A stretch of 64,000 nt of DNA, from assembly GCF_027257845.1 (NCBI RefSeq), contig NZ_JAPVOT010000007.1, positions 169,099 through 233,098 on the forward strand, given 5' to 3'. The notes beneath the pieces are model-generated. The model was not told where the DNA came from, did not search any database, and worked only from the letters and a program-made list of their open reading frames with translations. Below are positions 7,254-16,808 of the stretch, one piece after another. The translations under genes and the position numbers were made by a program. This DNA is from Alteromonas sp. BMJM2. Lineage in GTDB: Bacteria; Pseudomonadota; Gammaproteobacteria; Enterobacterales; Alteromonadaceae. The stretch's first letter is position 1. Every line of letters starts with the position of its first letter.

Positions 7254-9831
7254 TGACGGCGCTCTCACCAACGTTTTCGTTTATGGTGTCTTGCAATACC
7301 TCAAAATCTACTGGCTTAGTCAGTACCTGAACGTTTTTTAACGCTGGAGGTAAGTCCATGCCCGCGCCATATCCCGTTATAAACATAAAGGGAATGTGCT
7401 TTTGCAAGATTTCCATTCCCAATTCAAAGGAGTTTTCGTTGCCTAGATGTACATCGAGAAAGACCATTTGTGGCTTATTATGGTCTAGCCCAGCCCTTGC
7501 AGAGGCTAAATCGCCGTAAATATCAACGTTTTCAAATCCCGCTCGTTTAAGCTTTTTCTGAAGGTCCAGTGATATAAGTAAATTATCTTCTACAATTACC
7601 GCCCTCACTAACCGTTGCCTATTTGGTTGCTTATGACGAGTTACAGAACTCGTATCTATATTGGCCGCTCCCTGGTTTTCGATAGACGGTACCTCGCCTT
7701 CTCCTTTCTCAACGTATTTTTTAGGAATGACAAATGAAGCCTGCAAACCTGTAATCTTAGGCTCTATCAACGCTTCACCACCAAGCTCATGAGGAATAAC
7801 CGATTTAATCACCGTCATACCGAAACCATCGTCTTGCAGTTTGGTAATCGGCGGCCCGCCCCATTCTTGCCATTTTATCTCGCAATCTCCTGCCTTATTG
7901 TAATTCCAAGTAATTGACACGGAGCCATTGCTGCTGGTTGCGCTTAGCGCTCCGTACTTTGCAGCATTAGTTATAAGCTCATGAAAAACAAGTACTAAGG
8001 GCGTAACAGCGTAGGCGGTTAATTTTACGTTTGGCCCTTCAATCTTAAAAGCAGCCTCATTAACCATGTAGGCTTTCAGTTCATTTAACAGTAGTGTGGA
8101 AAAACTGATGCTATTCCAAGAAGAATGGGTTAGTTGGTCATGGCCTAGAGCAAGAGCGGTAATGCGAGAAGAAAGTGATACAACAAAGTCGTTTAAATCT
8201 GTCTTGCTTTGCGAGGTTTGCCCAATAATGGCGCTCACTAAGTTGAGAATGTTCCTCACTCTGTGGTTCAATTCGCCAATTAAGAGTTCGAGTCGTTCGT
8301 TGGCCTCTCGCTGTAACGCTTCTTTTTCGTGAAGATGCCGTATTGTCAGCTCCATGATGCCAAGTCGAATTGATTTAGCTCGCTCAATGTCCAGCGTTGT
8401 CCAAGATTTTGCTTTACCCCCATTGTATTCCACCCATTTTTCAAAGCTTGTGCGTGGGGTGAGCACTTTACGATCGCCAATTTGGGTAACGCTCTTTTCA
8501 GGATTGCCGGCCCAATTAACTTCCTGAGTGACAGAGGTTCTAAAAAGAAAGATGTAATCACAAGGAAGCTTAGAAATCTGCAGCGCTAATACACCAGCTA
8601 CATGTTTGTCAGATAATCTGCTGTCTGTGGCAACTAAATGGTCGAGCTCATGAATCTCCGTATTTGGTAATTTCTGAAGCACTTCCACCAACATGTGAAT
8701 TTTCTTTTCACTCAGCGACACCCCATTGTGCTTATAGTCACCATTAAATGCACAACCAATTCCGTCAATGTCGATAAGCTTTTTAATCAAATCTAGCTGC
8801 TCAACCGTTGAAAGCGTTAACGAATTACTGATAGACAGATTACTGAGCATCTTAGTAAACGAGGCATTCGCTTTCTCGCTAACGATAATCCGCTCCATCA
8901 CCAATCTACGAGCTAGCTCTAGCGAAAATAATTCACTAAACAGCTCTAATTCCTCTAATACACGAGAGGACATCAGTTTTGCAGTATTGTGATGGCATGC
9001 TATTAGCCCCCACAATTTGCCGTCAACAATCAATGAGATTGACATCGATGCTGCAACACCCATATTTTTAAGATACTTAATGTGCACTTCTGAAACGGCG
9101 CGGGTTCTAGAAAACGAGAGATCCAATGGCTGTTTTATATCATGGACGCATTCGATAGGCACAGTAACGTCGTGAACATCTGTAATAACGCGAATGAGGT
9201 TCTTTTTATACAGCTCTCGGGCCTGTTTTGGAATATCTGAAGCGGGATAACGCAGCCCCATAAAAGGCTCCATATTGCTTTCTTTCATTTCAGCAATAAC
9301 TTCACCGGCCCCGTCATCAAGAAAGTGATAAAGCATCACTCTATCAAACCCTGTTGCTACTTTTATTCCCGCAACCAAAGCGGCGTAAAGTTCGTCTAAG
9401 GTATCCGGCTCTGCTATCTGACTCATCATCGCGGCCAGAATATTGTCTTGTGCAGCGCGGTGATCTCTGTTTTCAAACTCTATAATTGAGGAACGACCAC
9501 TTTGGTGTACGCTTACATCGAAGAGTGTGTCTGTTGAAGGAAGTGTGAAAGCATAAAGTCGAGTTGGTTTTTTGATTATCGAGGCTTGATGAAGTGCTCC
9601 TCGAATAGAATGACTTGCGTCTCTTCCCACAAGCTCCCAGAAAGAGGTGCCCAACAGTGCGTTATTGTCGATACCAGGGCCAAAATCTGCGTTTCTGGAA
9701 ATGTGGGTAAATATGCCTTCTTTGTCTATTGCAGTTAAAAAACCAAAAGACTGTACTCGGCCGAGTTCATGAATAGGCTCTTTATCGCACTCGCTTTCCA
9801 AGTTGCTATTGCTTTGACGTTGTAAATCCAT
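7246..9831 (-). CDS. Bacteriophytochrome hybrid histidine kinase (PAS-GAF-PHY-HWE kinase-receiver)
   Basis: 861 residues. The N terminus has the biliverdin-type Cys15 in ECDKEPIHELG, then a PAS domain, GAF (about 135-310) with PASDIP at 196-201 and HH at 280-281, and PHY (about 330-500) with the tongue motifs WAG (440-442) and PRTSF (459-463). A kinase of the HWE/HisKA_2 type follows: ELNHRVRN with His523, HELITNAAKYG, and the WQE tripeptide. A C-terminal receiver carries Asp793 in FLDVHLG. It should sense red/far-red light and phosphorylate its own receiver or the adjacent GGDEF-EAL regulator. The usual IQPHG motif is VQSFG here. No heme oxygenase gene is nearby, so biliverdin must come from elsewhere. 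Confidence 0.93.
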   Translation of the reverse strand: MDLQRQSNSNLESECDKEPIHELGRVQSFGFLTAIDKEGIFTHISRNADFGPGIDNNALLGTSFWELVGRDASHSIRGALHQASIIKKPTRLYAFTLPSTDTLFDVSVHQSGRSSIIEFENRDHRAAQDNILAAMMSQIAEPDTLDELYAALVAGIKVATGFDRVMLYHFLDDGAGEVIAEMKESNMEPFMGLRYPASDIPKQARELYKKNLIRVITDVHDVTVPIECVHDIKQPLDLSFSRTRAVSEVHIKYLKNMGVAASMSISLIVDGKLWGLIACHHNTAKLMSSRVLEELELFSELFSLELARRLVMERIIVSEKANASFTKMLSNLSISNSLTLSTVEQLDLIKKLIDIDGIGCAFNGDYKHNGVSLSEKKIHMLVEVLQKLPNTEIHELDHLVATDSRLSDKHVAGVLALQISKLPCDYIFLFRTSVTQEVNWAGNPEKSVTQIGDRKVLTPRTSFEKWVEYNGGKAKSWTTLDIERAKSIRLGIMELTIRHLHEKEALQREANERLELLIGELNHRVRNILNLVSAIIGQTSQSKTDLNDFVVSLSSRITALALGHDQLTHSSWNSISFSTLLLNELKAYMVNEAAFKIEGPNVKLTAYAVTPLVLVFHELITNAAKYGALSATSSNGSVSITWNYNKAGDCEIKWQEWGGPPITKLQDDGFGMTVIKSVIPHELGGEALIEPKITGLQASFVIPKKYVEKGEGEVPSIENQGAANIDTSSVTRHKQPNRQRLVRAVIVEDNLLISLDLQKKLKRAGFENVDIYGDLASARAGLDHNKPQMVFLDVHLGNENSFELGMEILQKHIPFMFITGYGAGMDLPPALKNVQVLTKPVDFEVLQDTINENVGESAVNE

Positions 9832-10278
9832 CGCTATTTACCTTGTATATGGGTTCTATTTATATCGCAACATCAAAGCGTATCGAGTTGCTTTCTACTC
9901 TATCTACGACATATATAAGTAATAGACTATGAAGTCATAAAATACTATACGTAATTCCTCAATCTAGACAAAAGGTGTACCTCATGTGCATACAATGTCA
10001 TAAGTGTCATTAAATTCGATAAATCAATAATTTAAAGAGTGCTATTTTGTGAAAAATAGTGCTCTAAAATTGAAAGAACGCTGACTATCTCCCGGCAAGT
10101 GCTCAAATATCACTCAAACCTTATGCAAAACATCATTTAACTAAATGATAACATTTTATTTACATAGATTGATTTTACGTTAAGTTAGACATCTGTTTTC
10201 GTTCGCCGATATGTATTTCACATAACACGCAATATTGACGGACGTCTTATAAAAATAAACACAACAAGAGAACGTACT
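9832..10278. other. Divergent promoter region between phytochrome and TonB receptor genes
   Basis: About 447 AT-rich bases between two divergently transcribed genes. It must hold both promoters. No reading frame, strong hairpin or recognisable operator was found. Confidence 0.55.
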
Positions 10279-12741
10279 ATGGAAACGTGCCCACTTTCAT
10301 TTTTTAAACGAAAGCCACTTGCGCTTATGGTTGCAGCTACCCTCGGCCTGTCAGGCCATGTCGCCCACGCACAAGAATCAACTACCAACACACCGCAAGC
10401 TGAAGCACAAACCGATGACGATCTCTTTGAACAAATTCTGATAACTGCCTCAAAACGACAAACCGGACTGCAAGAAACGCCTATCGCTGTTACCGTCACT
10501 ACCGGAGAAGATATAGCGCAAACGCAAGTATTGGATATTCAAGACTTACAGGCTCTAGTCCCTACCCTTCGCGTAACGCCGCTGCAGCGCTCATCTAATA
10601 CAAATTTTTCAATTCGCGGATTTGGTAACGGTACAAATAACACAGGTATCGAACCCTCTGTGGGCGTTTTCATCGATGGCGTTTATCGCTCTAGAGCTGC
10701 TGCACAAATTGGTGATTTGCCTCGCCTAGAACAAGTTGAAGTATTGAGCGGGCCGCAAAGCACATTGTTTGGTAAAAACGCCTCTGCGGGTGTTATCAAT
10801 GTAAGAACAGCCGGCCCTTCTTTTGTAGAAGAAGCCAAAGTAGAATTAGGTATTGGTAACTTTAACCAACGCCTATTAAGAGGTTATTACACTAACGGTA
10901 TTACCGAAGAATTGGCGTTTAGCGTGTCTGGTGGTATTAATAAGCGAGACGGCTATACCGACAGTGTAGTTGGGCTTGATGATATGAATAACCGCGATAG
11001 GTGGAATGTTCGTGGTCAAGCGCTGTACGAGCCAACCGAAGATACACGAATTCGATTTATTGCAGATTACAGTGAAATTGATGAACGTTGCTGCACCGTG
11101 GCCGACGTTATTAATGGCCCAACAACCGCCGCTGTGCGGGCTCTCGGTGGAACCGTTCTTGATGTAGAAGACCAGTTTGAATTTAAATCAGCGCTTAACC
11201 AAAACTCTACTAATACCGTTGAAGATGGCGGTATCTCTGTTCAAATAGACGTGGATTATGATTCTTTTACCCTCACATCAATTACCGCGTTTCGAAAAAA
11301 TACGAGCAGCTACGACTCTGATGTAGATTACACCTCACTGGATATTCTCACCGAAGCGGGTAACACTGATATAGAAACATTTACTCAAGAATTTAGGTTA
11401 ACCTCTACTGGCGATAATGAATTCGATTGGATGGTAGGCGGATTTTACTTCTCAGAAGAAGTGGATACTGGCGATGTACTTGACTATGGAGATGGCACAC
11501 GTCCGTTTTTTAACATTCTTGGCTTACAACCTCTCCTAGAGACTGCTGAAGATTTATATGCCCAACCAAGAAACGCCTTTTTTGCCGCTGACAATTTCCT
11601 CGCTACTGACTTTTTGCAAGAAAACGATGCTTTCAGCTTATTTGCTACCTTCGATTATGATTTAAGTGACCAACTTACGGCAACCGTAGGCATTTCTTAC
11701 ACCGACGATGAAAAAGACGTATCGGTTGCTCAAGTTCACAATGAGACGTTAGCTGCTATTGATTTTGATACCGATCCTACTGTGTTCGGTGTGCCTCTCG
11801 CGTTTATTCCAGATTTACAGCCGTTTGTGCCTACGTTAAAAAGCGTTCAGTTCCTTCCACCGCAGCTTATCTTTCCTAATGAAGTGGAGGCAGGAAGTAC
11901 AAGCGACAGCAAAACCACATGGAATGTGCGTCTAGCCTATGAAATTAATCGAAATTTCAATGTATTTGCCTCTGCGGCAACGGGTTTTAAAGCCTCTTCG
12001 TGGAACCTATCTCGAGATACTCGTCCTTTTCCTAGCGATCAACAAGCACTTGAAACTGCGAACTTAACGCGAGCAAATCAAAGCTACGGCACACGCTACG
12101 CAGGGGCTGAGGAGTCTACGGTTTACGAGCTTGGTGTTAAGGCTAGATTTAAACGGGGCGCCTTTAACGTCACATTATTCGACCAAACCATTGAAGGGTT
12201 TCAATCGAGTATTTTCGTAGGTACGGGCTTTGTTTTGGCGAATGCGGGAGAACAGTCCACCAAAGGTATAGAGTTTGACTCTACGTATAACCTAACCGAT
12301 GAACTGGTATTTTCATTTGGCGGAACCATTCTCGACCCAGTGTACGACTCTTTTGTTGGAGCAAACGGCGTAGATGGCCCAGTGGATTTATCAGGAACGC
12401 AACCTGCAGGCATACACGAACGCAGCTTCGTTGCGGGGCTTACCTATAACTTCGAATTAGGTAACGGCATGTATGGTTTTGTGCGCTCAGACTACCTTTT
12501 TGAAAGTGAGGCACGACTTGTAGAGAACGTTCCAGCTGAACTCACTCGAGAGGTAGGTACATTAAACGCGAGTGCGGGCTTAACTATGGATAACGGTTTA
12601 AGCTTCAAAGTATGGGTACGGAATTTAAACAACGATGAGTATTTCTTGTCTGCATTTCCACCACCGATTCAAGCAGGCAGCTACAGTGCTTACCCTAATC
12701 AGCCGCGCACATTCGGTGCCACCGTGTCTTATGAGTTTTAA
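10279..12741 (+). CDS. TonB-dependent outer membrane receptor
   Basis: 820 residues. A signal peptide ends near residue 31 (AHAQE). A TonB-box-like segment and plug start follow (DLFEQILITASKRQT), with plug motifs IRGFGNG, VFIDGVYRSR and RLEQVEVLSGPQSTLFGKNASAGVINV. The rest is a 22-strand barrel that ends in the expected aromatic residue (TVSYEF). The type with SKR-x-T and YRSR is common for receptors of complex organic nutrients, but the substrate cannot be told from sequence. It stands alone, followed by a terminator, and faces away from the phytochrome genes. A weak purine-rich AAGAGAA lies 7-8 bp before the ATG. Confidence 0.93.
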   Translation: METCPLSFFKRKPLALMVAATLGLSGHVAHAQESTTNTPQAEAQTDDDLFEQILITASKRQTGLQETPIAVTVTTGEDIAQTQVLDIQDLQALVPTLRVTPLQRSSNTNFSIRGFGNGTNNTGIEPSVGVFIDGVYRSRAAAQIGDLPRLEQVEVLSGPQSTLFGKNASAGVINVRTAGPSFVEEAKVELGIGNFNQRLLRGYYTNGITEELAFSVSGGINKRDGYTDSVVGLDDMNNRDRWNVRGQALYEPTEDTRIRFIADYSEIDERCCTVADVINGPTTAAVRALGGTVLDVEDQFEFKSALNQNSTNTVEDGGISVQIDVDYDSFTLTSITAFRKNTSSYDSDVDYTSLDILTEAGNTDIETFTQEFRLTSTGDNEFDWMVGGFYFSEEVDTGDVLDYGDGTRPFFNILGLQPLLETAEDLYAQPRNAFFAADNFLATDFLQENDAFSLFATFDYDLSDQLTATVGISYTDDEKDVSVAQVHNETLAAIDFDTDPTVFGVPLAFIPDLQPFVPTLKSVQFLPPQLIFPNEVEAGSTSDSKTTWNVRLAYEINRNFNVFASAATGFKASSWNLSRDTRPFPSDQQALETANLTRANQSYGTRYAGAEESTVYELGVKARFKRGAFNVTLFDQTIEGFQSSIFVGTGFVLANAGEQSTKGIEFDSTYNLTDELVFSFGGTILDPVYDSFVGANGVDGPVDLSGTQPAGIHERSFVAGLTYNFELGNGMYGFVRSDYLFESEARLVENVPAELTREVGTLNASAGLTMDNGLSFKVWVRNLNNDEYFLSAFPPPIQAGSYSAYPNQPRTFGATVSYEF

Positions 12742-12756
12742 GCTCTAACAGACAAC

Positions 12757-12803
12757 AAAGCCCGCTTTTGAAGTGTTTTAGCTTCTCAAAGCGGGCTTTT
12801 TTA
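12757..12803. terminator. Long intrinsic terminator, probably bidirectional
   Basis: AAAGCCCGCTTTTGAAG pairs with CTTCTCAAAGCGGGCTTT, followed by T residues. It lies between the convergent TonB receptor and cyclase genes. Confidence 0.85.
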
Positions 12804-12854
12804 TTTTTTATTTCTATTAAAGATCGCTTTAATTCAACAATGTACTGAGCGGCA

Positions 12855-14318
12855 CTAAGCGCAAACACGTCCCCTTCCCGTCGATTTTGCTCGGTAAAGC
12901 GCCTTGTCAGCCTTATCAATTAATTCAATGCAGTTACCATCACAATTATCTGCTTGAGTAGCAATGCCAATACTCACCGTTAACACACCATCGAGCGGCG
13001 ATGCTTCGTGCTTAATACCCAACCCCTTAACACCCCCAATAATGCGATTGGCTACTTCCTTCGCTCTGTCGGTGGTTGTAGCAGGTAGGATAACAGCAAA
13101 CTCCTCTCCGCCGTAGCGGGCGACTAAGTCATCTGTACCCACACAACTGTTTACTAGTGTTTGAGCAACTTTCTGAAGCACATTGTCACCGGCAACATGA
13201 CCATATTGGTCGTTGTATAGTTTGAAAAAATCCACATCGATAAGCAAAAGAGAAAGAGAGTCTTGCTTTCGGCAACTTTGAGCTAAGTCTTTATCTAAAG
13301 TGCTGTTGAATAGGCGTCTGTTTGCTATGCCCGTTAATCCGTCAATATTGGCTAATTTTTGCAGTTGTTTATTCGCCTCTATGAGCTCTAACTGCATGGT
13401 ATGAATAGCTTTACGGTTATAGATGTTTTGCAACGTGTTGCCTAACATATCTCCTATTCGCTGTAGATATTCAATATCTGAAGGGCTCCATGTGTAAGGA
13501 CTTCCGGTGATGTCACAACCTATAAAGCCGTGAGTTTTACCATTTGCTATAATTCGCGAGCACAAGATAGAACATATATTTTCTTTCTGAAATTCTTCTC
13601 GTTCTACTATTGCTGAATCGGGAATGTTACCTACGTCGTCTATTTTGAATAGGCCCTGCTTGATGTGGTACATGAGGTATGGCATTTCACTTGTCGGCAT
13701 ACTTTGTAATTGGTCGATATAAGGTGTAACACCAGCAGCAACCCACTCATGAGTATTAGACATAAGCTGCAAATTGTCAGTAAACTCGAACAAGTAACAG
13801 CGATCCACATCACAAAATTCACCAAAAGCAGCGAGACTTTGAGAAATAATAATATCTAAATCGTTAGCACTGGCGTTAATGAGTTTTGAAGAGAATTTTG
13901 TCAGAAGTTGGTTGAATTCTATATGACGCTTTGCCCCGGCTCTTTCACTGTTGATTTCCATTAAGTGATTATTCGCTTCAATATGAAATACTAACCATTC
14001 AGTATCATCATTTTTGATCACAGAACCTGTGATAAAACAAAGTAAACCGCGTTCACTTGTTTTTAAGCGAACCCACGTGCTTGCGAAGCCGCTTTTTTCA
14101 ATCTTTTGGAAGGGACACTCTTCACCAATGAGCTCTCTTTTCGTAAGGGGATCGTAAAAACGAAAGACAGTGGGTTTCGCCCTATAGTCTTTACCCGCAG
14201 CAAAGCCGAAAAGCTTCAATAATGCAGCATTTAGGCAATAACTGGTTTCTCCTCTACGTTTGAACATAAGAGGCGCGGGAAGTTGCTGAAGCAATGTAGT
14301 CCTTTTATTACTCTGCAA
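12855..14318 (-). CDS. Diguanylate cyclase with PAS-like and GAF domains
   Basis: 487 residues. An N-terminal PAS-like domain (about 1-130, with GEECPF and WLVFHIE) is followed by a GAF domain (about 150-300, FCDVDRCYLFEF) and a GGDEF domain with intact ARYGGEEF near residue 406. The position five residues before GGEEF lacks the RxxD inhibitory site, so product inhibition through that site is not expected. There is no membrane segment, so it is cytoplasmic. It makes c-di-GMP from two GTP. The signal sensed by the GAF domain is unknown. It is the third c-di-GMP-related or upstream sensor protein in this 10-kb neighbourhood. Confidence 0.92.
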   Translation of the reverse strand: MQSNKRTTLLQQLPAPLMFKRRGETSYCLNAALLKLFGFAAGKDYRAKPTVFRFYDPLTKRELIGEECPFQKIEKSGFASTWVRLKTSERGLLCFITGSVIKNDDTEWLVFHIEANNHLMEINSERAGAKRHIEFNQLLTKFSSKLINASANDLDIIISQSLAAFGEFCDVDRCYLFEFTDNLQLMSNTHEWVAAGVTPYIDQLQSMPTSEMPYLMYHIKQGLFKIDDVGNIPDSAIVEREEFQKENICSILCSRIIANGKTHGFIGCDITGSPYTWSPSDIEYLQRIGDMLGNTLQNIYNRKAIHTMQLELIEANKQLQKLANIDGLTGIANRRLFNSTLDKDLAQSCRKQDSLSLLLIDVDFFKLYNDQYGHVAGDNVLQKVAQTLVNSCVGTDDLVARYGGEEFAVILPATTTDRAKEVANRIIGGVKGLGIKHEASPLDGVLTVSIGIATQADNCDGNCIELIDKADKALYRAKSTGRGRVCA

Positions 14319-14523
14319 TCTTTACCTCTCGTTTCTAAAACATTGGAAACTGAAATGATTTTAAGGAGTGTTAACAAAACCACGCCATATTACTAAGCCA
14401 CAGCGCTCGTAGCATATTGATTCGAACTGCCTTAGTTTGAATGGTTTTATCTGTTTACCAATACGAATTCTACAAAAAGACTCTGTATAAGCATAAAGTA
14501 TAGCAACCATTTTAAATCAGGGA

Positions 14524-15357
14524 TCACTTTCTTATGGCCGATACATCATCGGTCGAAGAGAAAAACGGCTGTCGAAGCAGTGATAATAGCGTTGCATTAC
14601 CTTTTGTGGCTGGAACATCTCTTTGCCCTATTGGCAAACTTTCGTCGCTTTCATGCGCGCGAGCCTTAAAGCTATTAAAGACCTTATCCCACCATGAAAC
14701 GCTAAAGCCAAAGTTACTATTAGATTCTTCTTTCACTTGGCTGTGATGAATTCGGTGTAATCGTTGGGTAATGATAAATTTCGATAATCTATCATCCCAC
14801 TGTTGAGGCAGCCGAATATTGGCATGATTAAATAGCGCAAAACCATTTAAGGCGACTTCAAAAATGATGATGGCTAGCACGGGTAAACCAAAAGCCACAA
14901 CGGCTGCTGCTTTTATACCTAAGCTAATAACTATTTCTATTGGGTGAAAACGCAGCCCCGTTGTGGTGTCTACATGGCTATCAGCGTGATGCATTTTGTG
15001 AACACGCCACAATAGTGGCACCGTATGAAACAATCGATGCTGCCAATAAATGACGATATCGAGTATTAGCACGCCCACAGTAACGGCCACAGTACTCACT
15101 AAGTCACTTTCCCCTACAGAAAGCATATTGAGCAGACCGTAGCCTCTTTCGCTTGCCCAAAACGATATACCTACGAGCGATGCAGGAATAATCAGACGAG
15201 AGAGCACAGCGCCAAAAATAACCATAGAGAGATTACCAACCCATCGTTCTTTGCGAGACAGAATGGATTTCCGCGCGGGTATGCATGCCTCTAGCACTGC
15301 CATGATACAGAAAACCGATATAAATACGGAAAGTCGAACCACTGATACCGTATCCAT
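14524..15357 (-). CDS. Sterol desaturase/fatty acid hydroxylase superfamily membrane protein
   Basis: 277 residues with several membrane helices and the histidine clusters of the di-iron hydroxylase superfamily: HRLFH, HKMHH, then a middle FNHAN and HRIHH. These bind two iron atoms and use oxygen to hydroxylate or desaturate a lipid. Bacterial members act on diverse lipids, so the substrate is not known. The gene stands alone on the minus strand with about 200 bp before the next gene downstream. The last 50 residues are hydrophilic. Confidence 0.88.
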   Translation of the reverse strand: MDTVSVVRLSVFISVFCIMAVLEACIPARKSILSRKERWVGNLSMVIFGAVLSRLIIPASLVGISFWASERGYGLLNMLSVGESDLVSTVAVTVGVLILDIVIYWQHRLFHTVPLLWRVHKMHHADSHVDTTTGLRFHPIEIVISLGIKAAAVVAFGLPVLAIIIFEVALNGFALFNHANIRLPQQWDDRLSKFIITQRLHRIHHSQVKEESNSNFGFSVSWWDKVFNSFKARAHESDESLPIGQRDVPATKGNATLLSLLRQPFFSSTDDVSAIRK

Positions 15358-15499
15358 TAATGAATCTCTGCTTGGTATGCGCAGGAAGTTTTGTTTACGC
15401 TAAAGAAATTAACGAGCATATTTGCTGGCCCATTACCAAATTTCACTTTTTAGACCTCACTCAATTCGCTTCAATTCTGTTAACCCTACTCAATAAGGC

Positions 15500-16150
15500 T
15501 CAATCATCCAATTTCTGACGGTTTGAAAAAGACTTTTCTACCCGTTTAAGTGTAGCAAACCCGCCGCCTATTCTTGTTACTATGGTAATGAAACAGGCTG
15601 CGGCAAAGCAGTAGGCTATAATAGGAAAGTAGTTAGGCCAGATACAAAACGCTAAAAAGACAGCTATCGTCTCGGTGCCTTCGGTTAGCCCTTGCATGTA
15701 ATAAAAGCTTTTATTCGCAAACTGTGGGCGGTCGATATTGAATTTCTCTGCCGCTACTGCGAATGCAAGAAAGCTGCTTCCCGTGCCAATAAAGGTGGCC
15801 AACAATACCACGGCAGGTATCCCCCATTCACTGGGGTTAGCAATGCCAAACGCTAATGGGATTGAGGCATAAAACAAAAAATCTAGACAGATATCTAAAT
15901 AGCCACCAGCACTGCTACTGCTTTTTTGATATCTAGCAAGCTCGCCGTCGATACCATCACACACTCTATTGAGTATGATGAAGCCAAGGGCCCCTAGCCA
16001 CCAGTTAAGAATTATTAAAGGCACGGCTATCAAACCAACAATAAACCCTGCGAGAGTAACGTGATTGGGCGTGATACCGCGCTTGTCTAACCCAACAACG
16101 ATGGGCCTTAGCAGCGGCTTGATAAGCGGGGTGATTTTGGCATCTAACAT
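15500..16150 (-). CDS. ynjF: CDP-alcohol phosphatidyltransferase family protein (YnjF-like)
   Basis: 216 residues, mostly membrane helices. The full signature D-G-x2-A-R-x8-G-x3-D-x3-D is present: DGELARYQKSSSSAGGYLDI followed by the final Asp. These enzymes join a CDP-linked lipid to an alcohol at the membrane. It overlaps the ABC ATPase gene by 7 bp. The order ynjB-C-D followed by a CDP-alcohol transferase is the same as in the Escherichia coli ynj cluster, apart from ynjE, which is not here. That synteny supports the symbol. Its alcohol substrate is unknown. Confidence 0.85.
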   Translation of the reverse strand: MLDAKITPLIKPLLRPIVVGLDKRGITPNHVTLAGFIVGLIAVPLIILNWWLGALGFIILNRVCDGIDGELARYQKSSSSAGGYLDICLDFLFYASIPLAFGIANPSEWGIPAVVLLATFIGTGSSFLAFAVAAEKFNIDRPQFANKSFYYMQGLTEGTETIAVFLAFCIWPNYFPIIAYCFAAACFITIVTRIGGGFATLKRVEKSFSNRQKLDD

Positions 16151-16782
16151 GATAGTAACTCAACAATTTGACCACCCGCTGAAACAGCATCGGCATTGTC
16201 ATGAGTAACGAGTAGTGCGGGTATATTGCGCTCGCGCAACTGAGTAAATGTCCATTCACGAATTTGCTCTCGCAGCGCTGTGTCTAATTTACTGAAAGGC
16301 TCATCAAGTAATACCGCCTGCGGCTCCGCAGCTAGCGTACGTAAAAGGGAAATACGACTTTGCTGACCGCCAGAGAGTGAAGTTACCGCCCTATGTTGCA
16401 TGCCGCCAAGCTCTACGGCCTCAAGAAGGGTAGCCGCTGCTTCTCGCTTTTTGTTTATTGATTGATACTTGCCACTAGGCATAGCGAACATAATGTTTTG
16501 CTCTACCGTCATGTGCTCGAACAAAAGTGCATCTTGAAACATAACGCCAACACCGCGCCGATGTGGCGACTTACTGGCTAGATCTGTTCCATCTATTAAA
16601 ATGGAACCCGAGAACGAAAAAGGCGTGTTAAGATGCCCTGCTATTACCTGAAGCAGCGTTGACTTACCCGACCCACTTGGCCCCATTACCGTTAAAATTT
16701 CACCATCTTTAACGGTGACATCAAGGGAAAGTAGTAAAGCGCTCCCTTTAAAAATCTTAAGCTCTTTGAGTGTCAGTGCCAT
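16144..16782 (-). CDS. ynjD: ABC importer ATP-binding protein (YnjD-like)
   Basis: 212 residues with Walker A GPSGSGKST, the signature LSGGQQSR, Walker B VLLDEPFSKLD and the switch histidine in LLVTHD. The size and sequence are those of small importer ATPases near the thiamine, iron and sulfate groups. It lies 26 bp after the permease gene and overlaps the next gene, so it powers the adjacent permease. Substrate class is not determined by the sequence. Confidence 0.9.
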   Translation of the reverse strand: MALTLKELKIFKGSALLLSLDVTVKDGEILTVMGPSGSGKSTLLQVIAGHLNTPFSFSGSILIDGTDLASKSPHRRGVGVMFQDALLFEHMTVEQNIMFAMPSGKYQSINKKREAAATLLEAVELGGMQHRAVTSLSGGQQSRISLLRTLAAEPQAVLLDEPFSKLDTALREQIREWTFTQLRERNIPALLVTHDNADAVSAGGQIVELLSC

Positions 16783-16808
16783 TTACGCTCTCTTTTCTGT
16801 TGGATAGA

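Noticed and set aside
7246..7271. Upstream ATG at 7271 as start of the GGDEF-EAL gene
   Set aside because: The ATG at 7253 gives the common 8-bp stop/start overlap and begins directly before the receiver domain.
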